Positions 21,918 through 33,510 of a stretch of DNA of 64,000 nt are shown in pieces. The position numbers and the translations under genes are program-made. Under the pieces are notes generated by a model, which was given only the letters and a program-made list of their open reading frames with translations, was not told where the DNA came from and searched no databases. Origin of the DNA: Mytilinidion resinicola (lineage: Eukaryota > Ascomycota > Dothideomycetes > Mytilinidiales > Mytilinidiaceae); NCBI RefSeq assembly GCF_010093595.1, contig NW_022985463.1:157085-221084 (forward strand), in the 5' to 3' direction. Each line of letters opens with the position of its first letter. Positions within the stretch are counted from its first letter, which is position 1.

Positions 21918-22877
21918 TCAGACCAACCCCTCAGCCTTCTCAACATCCCTGATATCTCTCAATGCTCCCAGCTCAAACGCATTAGCCGTCTGATTATCCG
22001 TCAACTCCAAAAACCTCGGCAAAAGAGGGATTTCTTCAGGAAACAGTCGCAGAATAGTCGCAACATCTGCATCACTCTGCCCGACATTTGGGCCGAAGGC
22101 TCGTATAGCCGTCTTCGTCCCATTCAGCGCCCCAGCGGGCAAGATGGAAAGTCGATAAGTAAGAGCATCAACAGCCTTCCGCAACTCTTTCGCAGAGCCG
22201 TAAGCACGATTAACCCAGCCCATGTCCGCCGCTTCCTGTGCTCCGATGCTGGTGGCGGCTAGGAGGTACTCAGCAGCCTTCGCCATGCCCAATTTGCGCA
22301 CTAAGAACTGGATCCCACCGTTGCCTTGCAGACCCCCGACTGCAACTTCCATAGAACCAACAACGGCGTTTGGGCCTGCGAAGGCCATGTCGCATTGGAC
22401 GAGAAATTCGTTGCCAGATCCCGTAGCATGGCCGTTGATCTCGGCGATGAAAATCGTAGGGAGTGTGGAGAGGAGGCGGGCTGTTGCGACGGCGTTAGCG
22501 AAAAGGGCATTGGTTTCGTCCGTAGTCAAGTTCGTTCTGCCGGGGATCAAAAGTTCAAGGTCATAATGACCCATCCAGAAGTCGGGGTTGTCGGAGGAGA
22601 AGACTATCACTTTTGGAGGTGGATATTTGGCATTCGAGGGAATGTTGGAGGGAATGAGGCTGTTAAGGAGAGTGGTCATGTCTGTGCCCAGTTTGGCGTC
22701 ATACAGATTGATGGGTCCGTTCTGGATGTTGAGGCGGAGAATGCTTCCGTTATTCTTGCGAGTAATGGAAAGGGTTTCGTGGCCAAATGTGCCATTTTTT
22801 TCCCATGGTATGGAAGATGAGAGTGCGCTGACAGAGATGGCCGCACTGAAAAGCTGAAAGAGGGTTGTTTTGAACAT
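21918..22877 (-). CDS. enoyl-CoA hydratase/isomerase-fold protein with signal peptide
   Basis: This is a single-exon frame. I start it at 22877 (MFKTTLFQLFSAAISVSAL), giving 319 residues with a clear secretory signal peptide cleaved near SALSS. An in-frame ATG at 23018 would add 47 polar residues and mask the signal. The crotonase fold is shown by the oxyanion-hole segment EINGHATGSGNEFLVQCDMA, then VGSMEVAVGGLQGNGGIQFL, then AAEYLLAATSIGAQEAADMG and WVNRAYG. Glutamates lie at both usual catalytic positions (SMEV and AAEY). There are Asn-glycosylation sequons (NLTT, NGTK, NQTA), fitting secretion. Cytosolic or peroxisomal homologues use CoA esters; the substrate of a secreted form is unknown. 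A CACGTG at 23211 lies 334 bp upstream. Confidence 0.85.
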   Translation of the reverse strand: MFKTTLFQLFSAAISVSALSSSIPWEKNGTFGHETLSITRKNNGSILRLNIQNGPINLYDAKLGTDMTTLLNSLIPSNIPSNAKYPPPKVIVFSSDNPDFWMGHYDLELLIPGRTNLTTDETNALFANAVATARLLSTLPTIFIAEINGHATGSGNEFLVQCDMAFAGPNAVVGSMEVAVGGLQGNGGIQFLVRKLGMAKAAEYLLAATSIGAQEAADMGWVNRAYGSAKELRKAVDALTYRLSILPAGALNGTKTAIRAFGPNVGQSDADVATILRLFPEEIPLLPRFLELTDNQTANAFELGALRDIRDVEKAEGLV

Positions 22878-24275
22878 GATGCAAAAGATGGAACGTGGAG
22901 ACCTGTTTTTCTGATGCTGATGAAACGCAAAGCACTTGGATGATGAATAAGATGCAGGAGATTTAATTCGATTTATATAGGACTTGAGCTGTCCGTCCGA
23001 ACTGATCTCGGAAGGCACTGCAACCCGGCTCCAGTGAATTGGCTTAAGCCCCGGAAGTCAATTGAAAGGTAGATTCGACGATTTCGAAGCATTCTGACTA
23101 AGTCAATATCCCGCCAGCCGTACCCTATACTGACTCTGCTATGATTTCCTTTGCCAGATCTGTTGTGGCTCACGGCACGGAAGGGTTCCCCCCATTATCT
23201 CCGTGCTTACCACGTGATGTAGATGAGACACTGAATTTCTGAGAAATTATAAATCAGAGATGATGTTGGGGACGGGAGGCCGGAAGACCTAAATACTAAT
23301 CACTCAGACTTTGATGCTGGGCATGTTCCAACCCATTGAGTCCGCATTGAAGACACACTTGGCATCGATCAGTGGGATCTGAGGTTGAGGACAAAACTTT
23401 GGAATGGTTTGAGAGGGCTGGAGTGGGTGAGTGGTTGGTACAGGAGATTCTATAGTAAGCACGGGACTCGTTTCGCAACTACACCAACAGCCCATCGCGC
23501 ATCCCTCGCCATCTCCCTCCGCTCCCACGCTGCATTCCCTGTGATTCTCGCGTATCCTTGGCGTTATTGTCTTTGTTCCATACTGGGGAAGTGTACGCCG
23601 AAGTCTTGGCGGCTGCCTGGAGCTCCGATATCAGCTTCACGTGACGCTAACCCGTGCGCCAGAGACCATTCAACCTCGCTTGGAATCCTGGAACGACAGC
23701 TTCTCCAATATTCCACGATGACAGGCAGCCAATTTCTGAGAATCCTCTCCTAGTCTAAATCGTTGCTCCCAGGTAAAATAAGCATTGGTTGTCTCGTGGA
23801 AGAATCAGCTTTCCAGCACAACGCGAACCATTGGAAGAAACGAACCTTCATACACCTTTCTCAATTACAATATAAACTTTGACCTCGCGGACAGTTCCTT
23901 CCAGAAGCTGTGTCACCTCAAACGTTACCTCAGAGCGCGAGGGTAAGGGTTGTGAATATGAAGCTTGTATTAATCGGCTGTAAAGCCTGTAGCTATTGTA
24001 TACGAAGAATTTACTAGGGAGAGAAAATTTGTATCGAGCGATCGCGTAGAAAAACCCATTGCTGGTGGTACGCTAAGTAAACGTGGGCAGGCTACCAGGT
24101 GAAAGAACCAGGGTTCATCCCATACCTAGGTAACACAAGCCATGCAGGAAATCGGACTACCACCAATGAAGAAAACAACAACGTGTAATCGACCAGAATC
24201 TAGCTTGCGAAGTCACGGGTGGGATTGCACCATCTTGATACCGCCCAGCCCAGGTCTTCCATTGCCTTTCTCGAA
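22878..24275. other. long spacer upstream of the crotonase-fold gene
   Basis: The first few hundred bases are promoter for the crotonase-fold gene, including CACGTG at 23211-23216. I find no supported gene between there and 24275. The open frame at 23385-23753 has no domain and unnatural composition. Confidence 0.4.
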
Positions 24276-25765
24276 TTAGACCCATTTGCCGTCAGCGGAC
24301 TGCATACCATAGCTATTGTGGTACTCAGGCGCTACGTGGACAAGTTCGATCTGGTCTGCTGAAGTCGCTCCATGCTCCCCCATTCCATGATTCAGTTCCT
24401 CTCTTTTCTTTTCAAGTCTCCTTTGCTGTACAGGTCGCATGTAAGTACTTGAACAAGTCCTCGAATGGAGACAGTGTGAGTGCGCACCTTGTATTTGCCT
24501 TTGACGTCGTCGAAGACCTTCAGAAAACCGGCCACACCAATGACAAACGGGATGAGCTGACCAGTGGAGTTCACAGTGTAAACACCGGAAACCTTATTCC
24601 ATTTCAAGGTCAGCTCAATTGCGAGGATTGAGTAGATCGGGGCACAGGAGTGGATCATTTGTAGCAGCATTTTGATCCACTGCTGCTTTGCTCGACTGGA
24701 CTCGTACATTAGTCTCGGTTTCCGAGGTTCGTCATTCACGAATCGTCATATCTGGAAATTTCTTGGCAGCACTCACCGTTCGGAAACTCCATACTCGTAA
24801 GAGCGGAATACTTTGAATGCTCGTCGTAGGTGGCGGCGACTGACCCTCAGGCGTCCAAGAACGCTTGTAACATCGGACTCGGCGCCAATGGATCCGTCAC
24901 GTACTGCTTCATCCGCCTCAACATGCATTTCTTTGAGACGATCCCATATTTCGCCATAACTTTTCATGGCTGGTTGAATTGGGACGACATATTTTGTGGT
25001 GCCACCATCGGCGCTGATGTGAAGACCGTCGAGCCTAATATCCACTAGGTGTGCAGAGAGTGCGCTTGTGGAGGACAACGCACAAGAGTATCGAAGGAAG
25101 AGGGCGAGTGATGGTTGGGCTTCCTTGTTTATCCACTCGATCAAGTCAGCCCTGCGCGTTTGGTTCCTTGCGTCGACGGATGAGCGGCGGGTCGCCCTGT
25201 ATCGAAAGATATTCATGAGGGGTCCTTTGTAGAGTAGGACAAGGCCAAATACTATGGCGACAGCGCAGTAGAGCGAAAGAAATGCAAAAAAGTTGCTTGC
25301 TCTTTCAAAGTGTCGAGCTGGAATTCTTCCAAACAAAAAGACGGTATTCCCGCAGGGCGTAGCAAGGAAACGATCGCCGGACCTGCCTTTAATCCAGAAC
25401 CAAGATCCATATATTGACATCGCCATGATTGTGGCATTTCCAAGTAGCAACCGCCACGTTGTTGGCATAGCTTCTTGAAATCTTTTTCGGTAGCCTTTTA
25501 CAGAGAGAATCCCACCAAAGAACATGTAGAACATGACAACAATCTCAATCGTGTAAGTTCCATCTTGAAAAGTCAAAACAAATAGCGCAATCTCCAGTGC
25601 AATTGAGAAAAGGATGTAGGCATCGGATAGATCATTAGAGCCTTCCAGATGGAAGTAGAATGCGATCTGCGAGGTGAACCACTGGAGGTAGACACCTATC
25701 CTGATTCCGAGGCCGTACAGATCGGAATTTCCGGAGAAACCGCATTGCTGGTGCGTTGCAGACAT
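24276..25765 (-). CDS. polytopic membrane protein, uncharacterised fungal family
   Basis: The model is complement(join(24276..24425,24488..24713,24777..25765)), 454 residues. Introns are 62 and 63 bp (GTGCGC and GTGAGT donors). The protein starts MSATHQQCGFSGNSDLYGLG. It has about seven hydrophobic helices: GIRIGVYLQWFTSQIAFYF, ILFSIALEIALFVLTF, IEIVVMFYMFFGGILSV, LLLGNATIMAMSIYGSWFWI, FFAFLSLYCAVAIVFGLVLL, SCAPIYSILAIELTLKW and GQLIPFVIGVAGFLKVF. A soluble loop with charged helices lies between helices five and six. The C-terminus reads HNSYGMQSADGKWV. The family is common in ascomycetes, but I do not know its function. The third exon was added because frame, branch point and tail all agree. 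Confidence 0.75.
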
Positions 25766-26194
25766 TTGCTCTGCTGGAGTAGCCTGATTAGAGCCTAGAG
25801 GAACGATTCATCCCAGGTGGCTCTCATGCAAAAAAAGGACCTAAAGATTCACATCAAACACATCAAACACTTCGAGTAGACAAACGATATTGGATCCGCT
25901 GCGAAAACTGTGAGGAAAGGAGAGCATTGGGCAAAGTAGAAGTAGGTGAAATGGAAGACTGGGAGATGCAATGGGGGCTGAAACTCAGGTCCTTCAGCTG
26001 CGCCCTACGGTATTCTAGCGCTCTAGAGGGTGTGCTAGGGTCGCGAACGATTTCCGAAAATCACCACGAATTCGAACACGAGGCTTTTCGCACCGTATCT
26101 ATATTTCTATACAGCCAAGCTCAGTAGATGAGGAAACTGAGGTTGTAGATTCATAAAACCGTGATGGTAGGCTCCCTAAATCGCTCCGGGAGCT
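25766..26194. other. upstream region of the polytopic membrane protein gene
   Basis: This is probably promoter and leader of the minus-strand membrane gene, then the edge of the transposon-relic zone. No gene is seen. Confidence 0.35.
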
Positions 26195-26640
26195 GTTTCC
26201 TACGTGTGACCCACTGTAGCCTCAGGCTCCTCTGTGTCCGTCTCATCGTCTATCCACCCGGGTTCTTCAGCAACTGATGGCTCAGGAGGAGGCCTGAATA
26301 GCTTCATAGCCCTAGTTTCGCCGCGGGACTGCTGTTTGGTGGCCTTAGCTGCTTCCTTGGTATCCTTCGCAGCCTATTTCCTACTCGCAGTCTCAGCCCA
26401 CTGTGCCGATACCTCTCTCTCGCACATCTCCTTGTTCTGCACCCGAACAAGGGCCCGTTCTTTGGCCAGTCTGCGTTTATCCTCCTTCTTCTCCTCCCGT
26501 AGAAGCTTGTTTTAGAGCGTTCTGTCGGCCTCGACATCAATCGCGCGTTTCTTTTCCTTCTCTTACTGCTACTAAAGATTATAGAACTACTGTACCTTAC
26601 CAGGACTATAGAATATAGCTCCACTATTACTTATTGTCGC
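26195..26640 (-). pseudogene. C-terminal relic of a pogo/Fot1-like transposase
   Basis: Read on the minus strand, one frame gives SGAIFYSPGKVQ, then a Lys/Arg/Glu-rich stretch (NKLLREEKKEDKRRLAKERA, then KDTKEAAKATKQQ) and a tail EEPGWIDDETDTEEPE, broken by several stops. The [GS]G[AG][IV]FYSP[AG]KV motif followed by a long charged helix is the usual C-terminal part of fungal pogo/Fot1-type DDE transposases. The catalytic core is absent from the window. It is a decayed fragment; identification rests on memory of the family and composition. Confidence 0.6.
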
Positions 26641-28568
26641 AATCTAGTAAAAGAGAGGCCTTAGCTTCTACCTCTTCTACTGCTTTACCCTAACAACTCT
26701 CCAGTAGCCCTTAATATATAGCTAGAGGATAGTATTCTAAGCTATTAGCTTCTAGAAATATTGATAGAGACTATATATCTTATAGAAATAGACTTACTTG
26801 TGAGGTGACCGAAGCACCTGCAGTATATAGCTACCGGATAGGATGCAGATACATCCTTTCCGATACATGTAGCCTGCCTGCGTAGGCGTATAGCCTGCGA
26901 GTCACGTGCTCGCTTAGGCCGGGATATATATAGCCCCTGGCCACGCATCACGATTCCTCGAGGATCCGTCTCTCAATATACGAATATCATTAATTCCATC
27001 CTCGAGATCCCTGCCGTGCACTCTCCTCTCACAGCGAAGAAGTGGGAGGAGATAAGTTGATCGGAGGTCTACGCGCGTATCAACTCGCCAGCGGCCCTCC
27101 TCAAAAGCGCCAACTACATGCACAACTTCTACTTGGTTGCCTACCCCAATCGCTGCCCCACTCAGCTCGAGAATCTCAGAGGCACCAGAAACACTAGCGT
27201 GATGTGGATCCAGATGCATACATTCGGATAGAGGAGGTAGAGGTGGCACGTAAAGGCAAGCTGGATGTGCAGAAGATGCTGCACAAATATCTTGACTTTC
27301 GCGCTGGGGATCCTAAACACGCTTCCAGGCCATCCAAGTCAAAAAGGGGCCCTACATGCACGCTCAAGGGTTATGCAGATTCAAATCCACACCTAGGGAC
27401 TGATTCAGGGACTTCCCAGGGTAACTCAACCTTTGCTCAGGTTGAAGCAGCGGCTACTCAGACTAGCAGCTGTCGCTAAACAGGTCGCAGTAGACAATAC
27501 TACAGACCTCAGTAGGTAGCATTTGAGTAATGCGTTGCGTATTGATGGAGAGCCTAGCTTGCTTGCCGATTACGTACTTGCATACTTGTAACCTATTTGG
27601 ATGCGGACGAGACCTGTGGATGGAATTGCCTCTTTCAAGATCGAACAAGTGGCGTATTGTAAGTCTAGTATAGTCAGTGGAACATGCTTGGTCCGAGCAG
27701 CTCTATCTAGTGGCTCTTAGCTGCCTCCGTAGGCTCCGTATGAAGCGAGCAGGGAGCTCAGCCGTCGAAAAGGCGCGTCTCTACGGTTGGTACAACGCAA
27801 ATTCTCTATGAAATGTAAGAGTACTACATTAGATCCCTGATATCTCTATGAAGAGTAGATCGGTCACCTTGGACTTCGCAATCAGGTTCGTGATTGGTGT
27901 AGGCCAGCTGCAGGTTCCCGAACAAACTTTTATCACACCTGAGCGTGTTCTAAACTAGACGCCCTCGCTCCATTACGATTGTGAGTATACGATATGCGAT
28001 AGTTGCAGATTCTGGCCGGTGCACTTTGCTCGCCTTTTACTTCATCTCTCTCAAGCCATATCTCGACCATCTCCCATCTGCATCATCGATCTGGAACATG
28101 TCTCATTGCCCTCTGTGTTTTACTTCACAAGAAGCCAAATAACCGCTTCGTTTGCTAGGAGGGACAATCTTGTGGTCCCAACCCAAAAGTATTTGACGTG
28201 GTCTCACTCTTGTCAAGCGCAAGTCTCGAATCACGAGCGGAGTCCAAACCAGCAAGCAAATCCCAGCTTTGAGGACGTATTAAAGGCGTTATCTACTTAT
28301 GACAGTATCTCTGATCGAAGCTCGAAGTTGAATTACGCGTATCGCGGGCGTTGAACACGTAGGAATCGCGCCGGAAGCTGCTCCCGAGGTCTGCTCAGGT
28401 GAGTTGCACCGCCAGCGCGGACCCGTCACTTCACCACCGCTCCAACCCTAGCTTCACCACCATTCTACGCCTCGCTGGCCACACTCATTACTAATAGTCA
28501 ATTCATGGAGTCCTGCTAGTCGCATCACGTCCCAGACCAGGGTGACAGCACAGGAACAGGGTGCCACG
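26641..28568. other. repeat-relic zone without an intact gene
   Basis: The stretch is AT-rich with scattered stops up to about 26800. At 26903-26918 CACGTGCTCGCTTAGG is followed by TATATATA (26925), a promoter- or LTR-like combination. Coding-like fragments on the plus strand (about 27050-27180, 27420-27660 and 28100-28350) are broken by stops and not recognised. The last 200 bases are the likely promoter of the NF-X1 helicase gene. Confidence 0.35.
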
Positions 28569-31500
28569 ATGTCGTTCAGAGCGCATCGCCATGGAGACGT
28601 GCCGGGTAAGCACTCGCTCGGCAGCCAAGCAAAGGCTCATCTTCTCGTGTCTAATCTGGGCTAGGAGCCACTTATGAGACAAACAATCCGTTCGAAACGT
28701 TGATAGACGTTGAAGACGATGCGATCCTCCAAGGTGAGCAGCCATAGCCTCCCTGCCGCAGAGCGCTGGGCTCCTCCGCCATGCGCGCTCTGTTTGTACA
28801 TCCCTATATTCCCTAGTCATGGCTGACGCGGTCTTCGTAGAAGTCAACGAAACACTGAAGGAGCCATTCCCTATCCCAAATGCCGCTGCCCATCCCCAAC
28901 AGCCTCCTGAGCCGCAATCCTCCACTTGGGTTACCCCAACGAATACCACCCACCAGATCCGGAGGTACATGGATGCAGTCAAGGAGCAAGTGAGTGGAGG
29001 CTCGTGGCTATCAATGCCAGAGCTACCGACATCATCGGAAGTTATGGAGAATAGCGACAAGTGTGATCTTGCAAACAAGATTGAAGGGGCACATAACTCG
29101 AACGAAAAGTATCTGAGTTCACATTACGAGTTGCAGAGAGAGGACGCCATTAGACCGCTCCGACACGCTGTGCAGGACGTGAAAGGGCGACCTTCGTTGC
29201 AAGAGGCGGAGTACTCTGGAGGAGTAGGCATCTATTCAAATGTGAGTGCAAAGGCTACCCAAGCATCTTGAAAAGTCACTCATCCTGATCAGGTCTACAT
29301 CTCCGCCTGTGTATTCTCCCCACGAGGTCTGGCGGTGCGAGTCAGTTTTTCGCTCTCTCGCATTGGAAAGCGAATCCGGTGGGAACAATCGAAACGTCTG
29401 ATCACCGGCACGCTGGTTGCACTCACACCAGCCGACGATATGTTTAAGACCACGTGCATCCTTGCCACGGTTGCCGCTAGACCTCTCGCTGCTCTGGAGC
29501 AAAACCCGCCTGAGATTGATTTGTTCTTCGCAAGCCCTATGGACCTCGAACTCGACCCAACCAGGCCTTACTGCATGGTAGAGGATCGGAGCAGCTTCTT
29601 TGAGGCTAGTCGACATACCATGCTAGCTCTCCAAAAGCTCATGCGGGAGCCGTTCCCGCTGTCGGAGTATCTCGTAGGCGTTAAACCAGATGTGGAGCCT
29701 CCACTCTATGTTCTGAACAAACCACATACCGATCTCAGCTCGATCGTCGCCATCGAGGATTCAGCATCTTACGAGAATGTCAATATTCTGGAAGAATGGC
29801 CGGATACGTCTACCACTGGGCTTGACAAATCCCAGTCCGTAGCTCTCAGGCGCATACTTACCAAGCGCCTTGCAATCGTTCAAGGACCACCAGGTACTGG
29901 AAAGACCTACGTCTCGGTGATCGCTCTCAAGGCCCTAATAGCGAATTGGCGGCCTGGAGATCCTCCAATTATTCTTACTTGCCAAACTAACCACGCTTTG
30001 GATCAGCTTTTACGGCACATTCACCAATTTGCACCAGAATTCATCAGACTTGGAGGGCGATCCAAAGATGAGGATATCATCAAGAAGCGCACTCTTTTCG
30101 AAGTCCGAATGTTGTCTCCACCCAACAAGACCCGTTACAAAGGTCCAGCCATAAAGGGACTGAAAGACATGACAAAGCGTATGCAAGTCTTGCTGTCACC
30201 GCTTGAAGCTAACAAAGGTCCTATCGATCATCGTCTTCTGGCAACGCTGCACATCATCGACAAAGATCAGGCAGCGTCGTTAGAAGTCGGTATCGATGGC
30301 ATGGAAGGTCTTCCTCAAGACTCTCCTACTGTTCCAATGGAAATGTGGATGGGCCATAATCTCAAACGTGTGGCACGGAACCAAGAGCAAGACTACTTCG
30401 AATACGAATATGAGGACATAGATCTGGACTTCGAGGAATTGCAAGAACTGGAAGCTGAGGCCTTCAACAGGGACGACGATGATCTAGAAACCCTGAGAGG
30501 CCCGGTAGTCCTTCTTGGAGACAACTATACCGGAGCACGGAATGATCACATATCAGATGAAAAGATTCTCAGCCTTCTCGCCAAAACTAAAGATCTGTAC
30601 AGGATCCCTTCGAAGCTGAGAGGTTCAGTGTACTGCTACTTCCAGAAGCAGGTGAAAGAACTCATTTTGGCGGAATTCCGCAATCTTGCAATACGTTATG
30701 ATTACTATGTCCAGCAACGACGTATCAATCTGTGGGAGAATGATAACCTGATTCTGAAAGAGCAAAAGATCATTGGTATGACGACCACAGGACTGAGCAA
30801 GTACCGCGCCTTGGTTGAGAGTTTAAATCCACGTATCATCCTCGTTGAGGAAGCCGCCGAAACTCTCGAGGCTCCGATCATTGCAGCCTGTCTTCCTTCT
30901 TTGGAACACCTGATCCTTGTCGGCGATCACCAGCAGCTGCGACCTCACACTCAAGTCAGAGAGCTGGAGGGAGGCGATGTCAATTTCGATATGTCACTTT
31001 TTGAACGAATGGTCCACAACGAAGTCGAGTACGATAGCTTGCAGCGGCAACGCCGTATGATCCCTGAGATTCGCCGACTTCTCAGACCCATATATGGCAA
31101 ACTCATTTCCGATCACAAGACTGTCCTCGATCCAAAGAACCGCCCCCCAATTCCAGGTATGGGAGGGTGTAATAGTTTCTTCTTCACCCATGACTGGCCA
31201 GAGACTCATGACGCCAACATGTCTGCCTGCAATCCACACGAAGCGGACATGCTTGTTGGCTTGGTAGATTACCTGGTCCTCAATGGCGTCAAAGTTGAAG
31301 AAATTACCATTTTGACTTTCTACAACGGCCAGAGGAAACTCATTCTCAGGCGTCTTATGGCCCATCCAAATCTTACCAGTCGCCGTTCGTCCTTCAAGGT
31401 TGTCACCGTCGACAGCTACCAAGGCGAAGAAAACGATATCGTTCTCCTGTCTCTTGTTCGAAGCAATGACAAGCACAGCATTGGATTCTTGAACGTGAAT

Positions 31501-32511
31501 AATCGTGTCTGCGTGGCCCTTTCCCGAGCGAAACGCGGCTTCTATCTCTTCGGGAACGGCCTACTCCTCTGTCAAGAGAGCAAGACTTGGGCTGAAATCG
31601 TGGAGATCATGTACGGAAAGAAAGGCGACAAACCAAAGACCGGAGCTGTGAGGCGAGTAGGATTCCACATTCCTTTGGAATGCACGAACCATAGCCGCAA
31701 GACTTGGATCGAAGAGCCTGGTGATTGGGAATCGGTCAACGGTGGCTGTGAGCAGAAATGCCGCTGCAAACTTCCCTGTGGGCATACCTGCATGCTCATG
31801 TGTCATCCGTTCGATGCTTCTGACATCAATTGTACCCAGAAGTGCCTGAAGGTGGTCGAAACCTGCGGGCACCCTTGCTCCGAGATATGTGTGGACCATT
31901 GCCGCTGCGCTATGTGCGAGAAAGCGACAAAAGGTGCGAGATCACTGCTCCGGCAAGCGCCTCTGGACTCCGTCAATGGAGTTAGGCAAACCTTTCACAC
32001 GCGTGACTTTTCCGGCGGATCTGATCCGGCCGCTTGGACTAACTACGCCAAAGGAGGCGTCAAAGAATCCGATGCCGTAGACGTCGCTCGTGCGAAGGAG
32101 GCGAAGGAGGAGAGTCTCCGCCAGGCTGAGGCTGAGGCGCAGGATTATCGTCAGAGCATCAAGGCTCTTACTGAAGAGAACGCCATGACTCTGCTCGCCG
32201 ATGGAAATGATGTACCTTCACTAACGTCAGAACCCACAATGGCTTCGGCACCAGCACCGACAACGATTTCGGCACTAGCTCCGCCTACGACACCTCCTGC
32301 CCAGCCATCTGCAGCAGGACAGCAGCAGGGTCTCCTACTCATGACGCCTCCTACATCGGCAACTCCTGAACAGCGTCAGCGTCGCAAGGAGGGCCTCTTG
32401 ATCGATGTCGACTCGCCGCCGCCACGCCGTATCCACTACAGGGAGACTTTTGACTACTCGCCCTTTTCGAGGTCGAGCAAAGCGCCCGAGCGGAGCCTGC
32501 TTGACGATTGA
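28569..32511 (+). CDS. NF-X1-type zinc-finger SF1 helicase (ZNFX1/Hrr1-like)
   Basis: The model is join(28569..28605,28665..28733,28817..29241,29293..32511), 1,249 residues. Introns of 59, 83 and 51 bp all keep frame. Walker A GPPGTGKT lies near residue 375, the Walker B equivalent LVEEAAETLE near 695, VGDHQQLRP near 719, TVDSYQGEENDIVLLSLVRS near 881 and VALSRAKRGFY near 918. This is the Upf1-like SF1 order. A Cys/His cluster from about 974 (HSRKTW..CEQKCRCKLPCGHTC, CTQKC, CGHPCSEIC, CRCAMC) is an NF-X1 zinc finger. The tail is Ala/Pro-rich. Fission yeast Hrr1 of this class belongs to the RNA-directed RNA polymerase complex in RNAi heterochromatin; that role here is inferred. The first two exons are small, so more upstream exons are possible. 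Confidence 0.85.
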
Positions 32512-33140
32512 GTTGGCCTGGTCGTCGGAGGTGTGAGGCAGTATGGTACAGAATGTTGCCTGGGGATAGAGCATTGCAATTACTTGCTCTGGCTCGTGAT
32601 GTCTGGCTACTCCTGCACGACGATCTTATTGGCATGCTGCCATCCGTCAATATTTCACTTCTTCCATTCACTTCTTCTCTACTACTACCCCTATACTCTT
32701 GCTTCTACACACTCTTTTTCCTTTTCGCTTCGGGTAGCAGCTTTCTACGTGCTTTCGGTTTCACGGTCAGGATTATAAGCCTATGCAGGGGACTTCAAAA
32801 CTGCGGCATGCAGCGGGGTTTTGGTATACGGAGACTATGCGTCGGGCTTTAACCTCGAAAATGGTGCTGTAGAAGCTGACATTGAACGGGGATATGACGG
32901 CCTGCTTTCCCTTTTCCTTTTCTATGGATCTGGGCGGGTTTTTGGAATGGATAACTAGATAGTTGGAATGGGAGGTTTTCTTTCTTCATTGAGCCTACCG
33001 TGCCGTGACACCCTATCGTCGTGTGAGACCCTTCGACCCATCTTCGAGAGTCTGAGATCAGTGTGAGCTCGCAGTTTTGGGGAATCGGTAAGCGCACTGG
33101 GCCACCGCAGACCATGGGATGAGTATACAGTGATAGTCAT
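32512..33140. other. 3' flank of helicase gene
   Basis: This is the probable 3' UTR and spacer. No gene is seen. The sequence GGGTCTCACACGACGATAGGG on the minus side (about 33000-33030; written here in two parts, GGGTCTCACAC and GACGATAGGG) may be an arm of the promoter-like module that follows. Confidence 0.35.
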
Positions 33141-33420
33141 GTGATTCACGTGCACGCTTAGGTAAGTGGCCAAAATCTTTTGTTCGGGCGGGTATAACAG
33201 CTGATATTGGAGCAGAGGTAGAGGACATAGTAGAGTGTTAGGAGAGGGAGGGGAGATCAAACACTGACGGATGAATACATGATGGTCTAATCAAAGTGTC
33301 AGATCTCCGTCCTCATGGAGAGTGGAGGGTTGGCGGTTGGGGTATCAAAACGGTTCTGCGACTGGTGCATTGAGCGGGAGTAGTTGGACTCGGGGGGCCA
33401 GTGATGGCGAAGTGCAGTAT
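33141..33420 (+). promoter_or_regulatory. promoter-like module 1: CACGTG, TATA, repeat arm
   Basis: CACGTGCACGCTTAGG lies at 33147-33162 and GGGTATAA at 33190-33197. Downstream, ATCAAA-type cores occur at about 33256, 33289 and 33343, in the context GGGGAGATCAAA, GATGGTCTAATCAAAG and GGGGTATCAAAACGG. The spacings of about 33 and 54 bases are the same as in module 2. No protein frame is evident. Confidence 0.6.
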
Positions 33421-33510
33421 CTTAGAGGAATACTAGGTTTCATATCGCTACACGGATGCTAAACGGCGGCATTCAATATCTCTCCGATAAGCAGCAAAAA
33501 ACAAAGGAAA

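Noticed and set aside
26820..27000. LTR-like region with CACGTG and TATATATA
   Set aside because: No matching second LTR, primer-binding site or polyprotein was found, so an LTR call is not supported.
27204..27479. 91-codon plus-strand frame in the relic zone
   Set aside because: No domain; neighbouring sequence is broken by stops, so it is probably decayed repeat DNA.
28019..28354. Possible small gene or upstream helicase exon on the plus strand (contains SFEDVLKALSTYDSISDRSS)
   Set aside because: No domain, and no splice sites that join it in frame to the helicase gene; an overlapping frame with MSHCPLCFTS stops after 14 codons.
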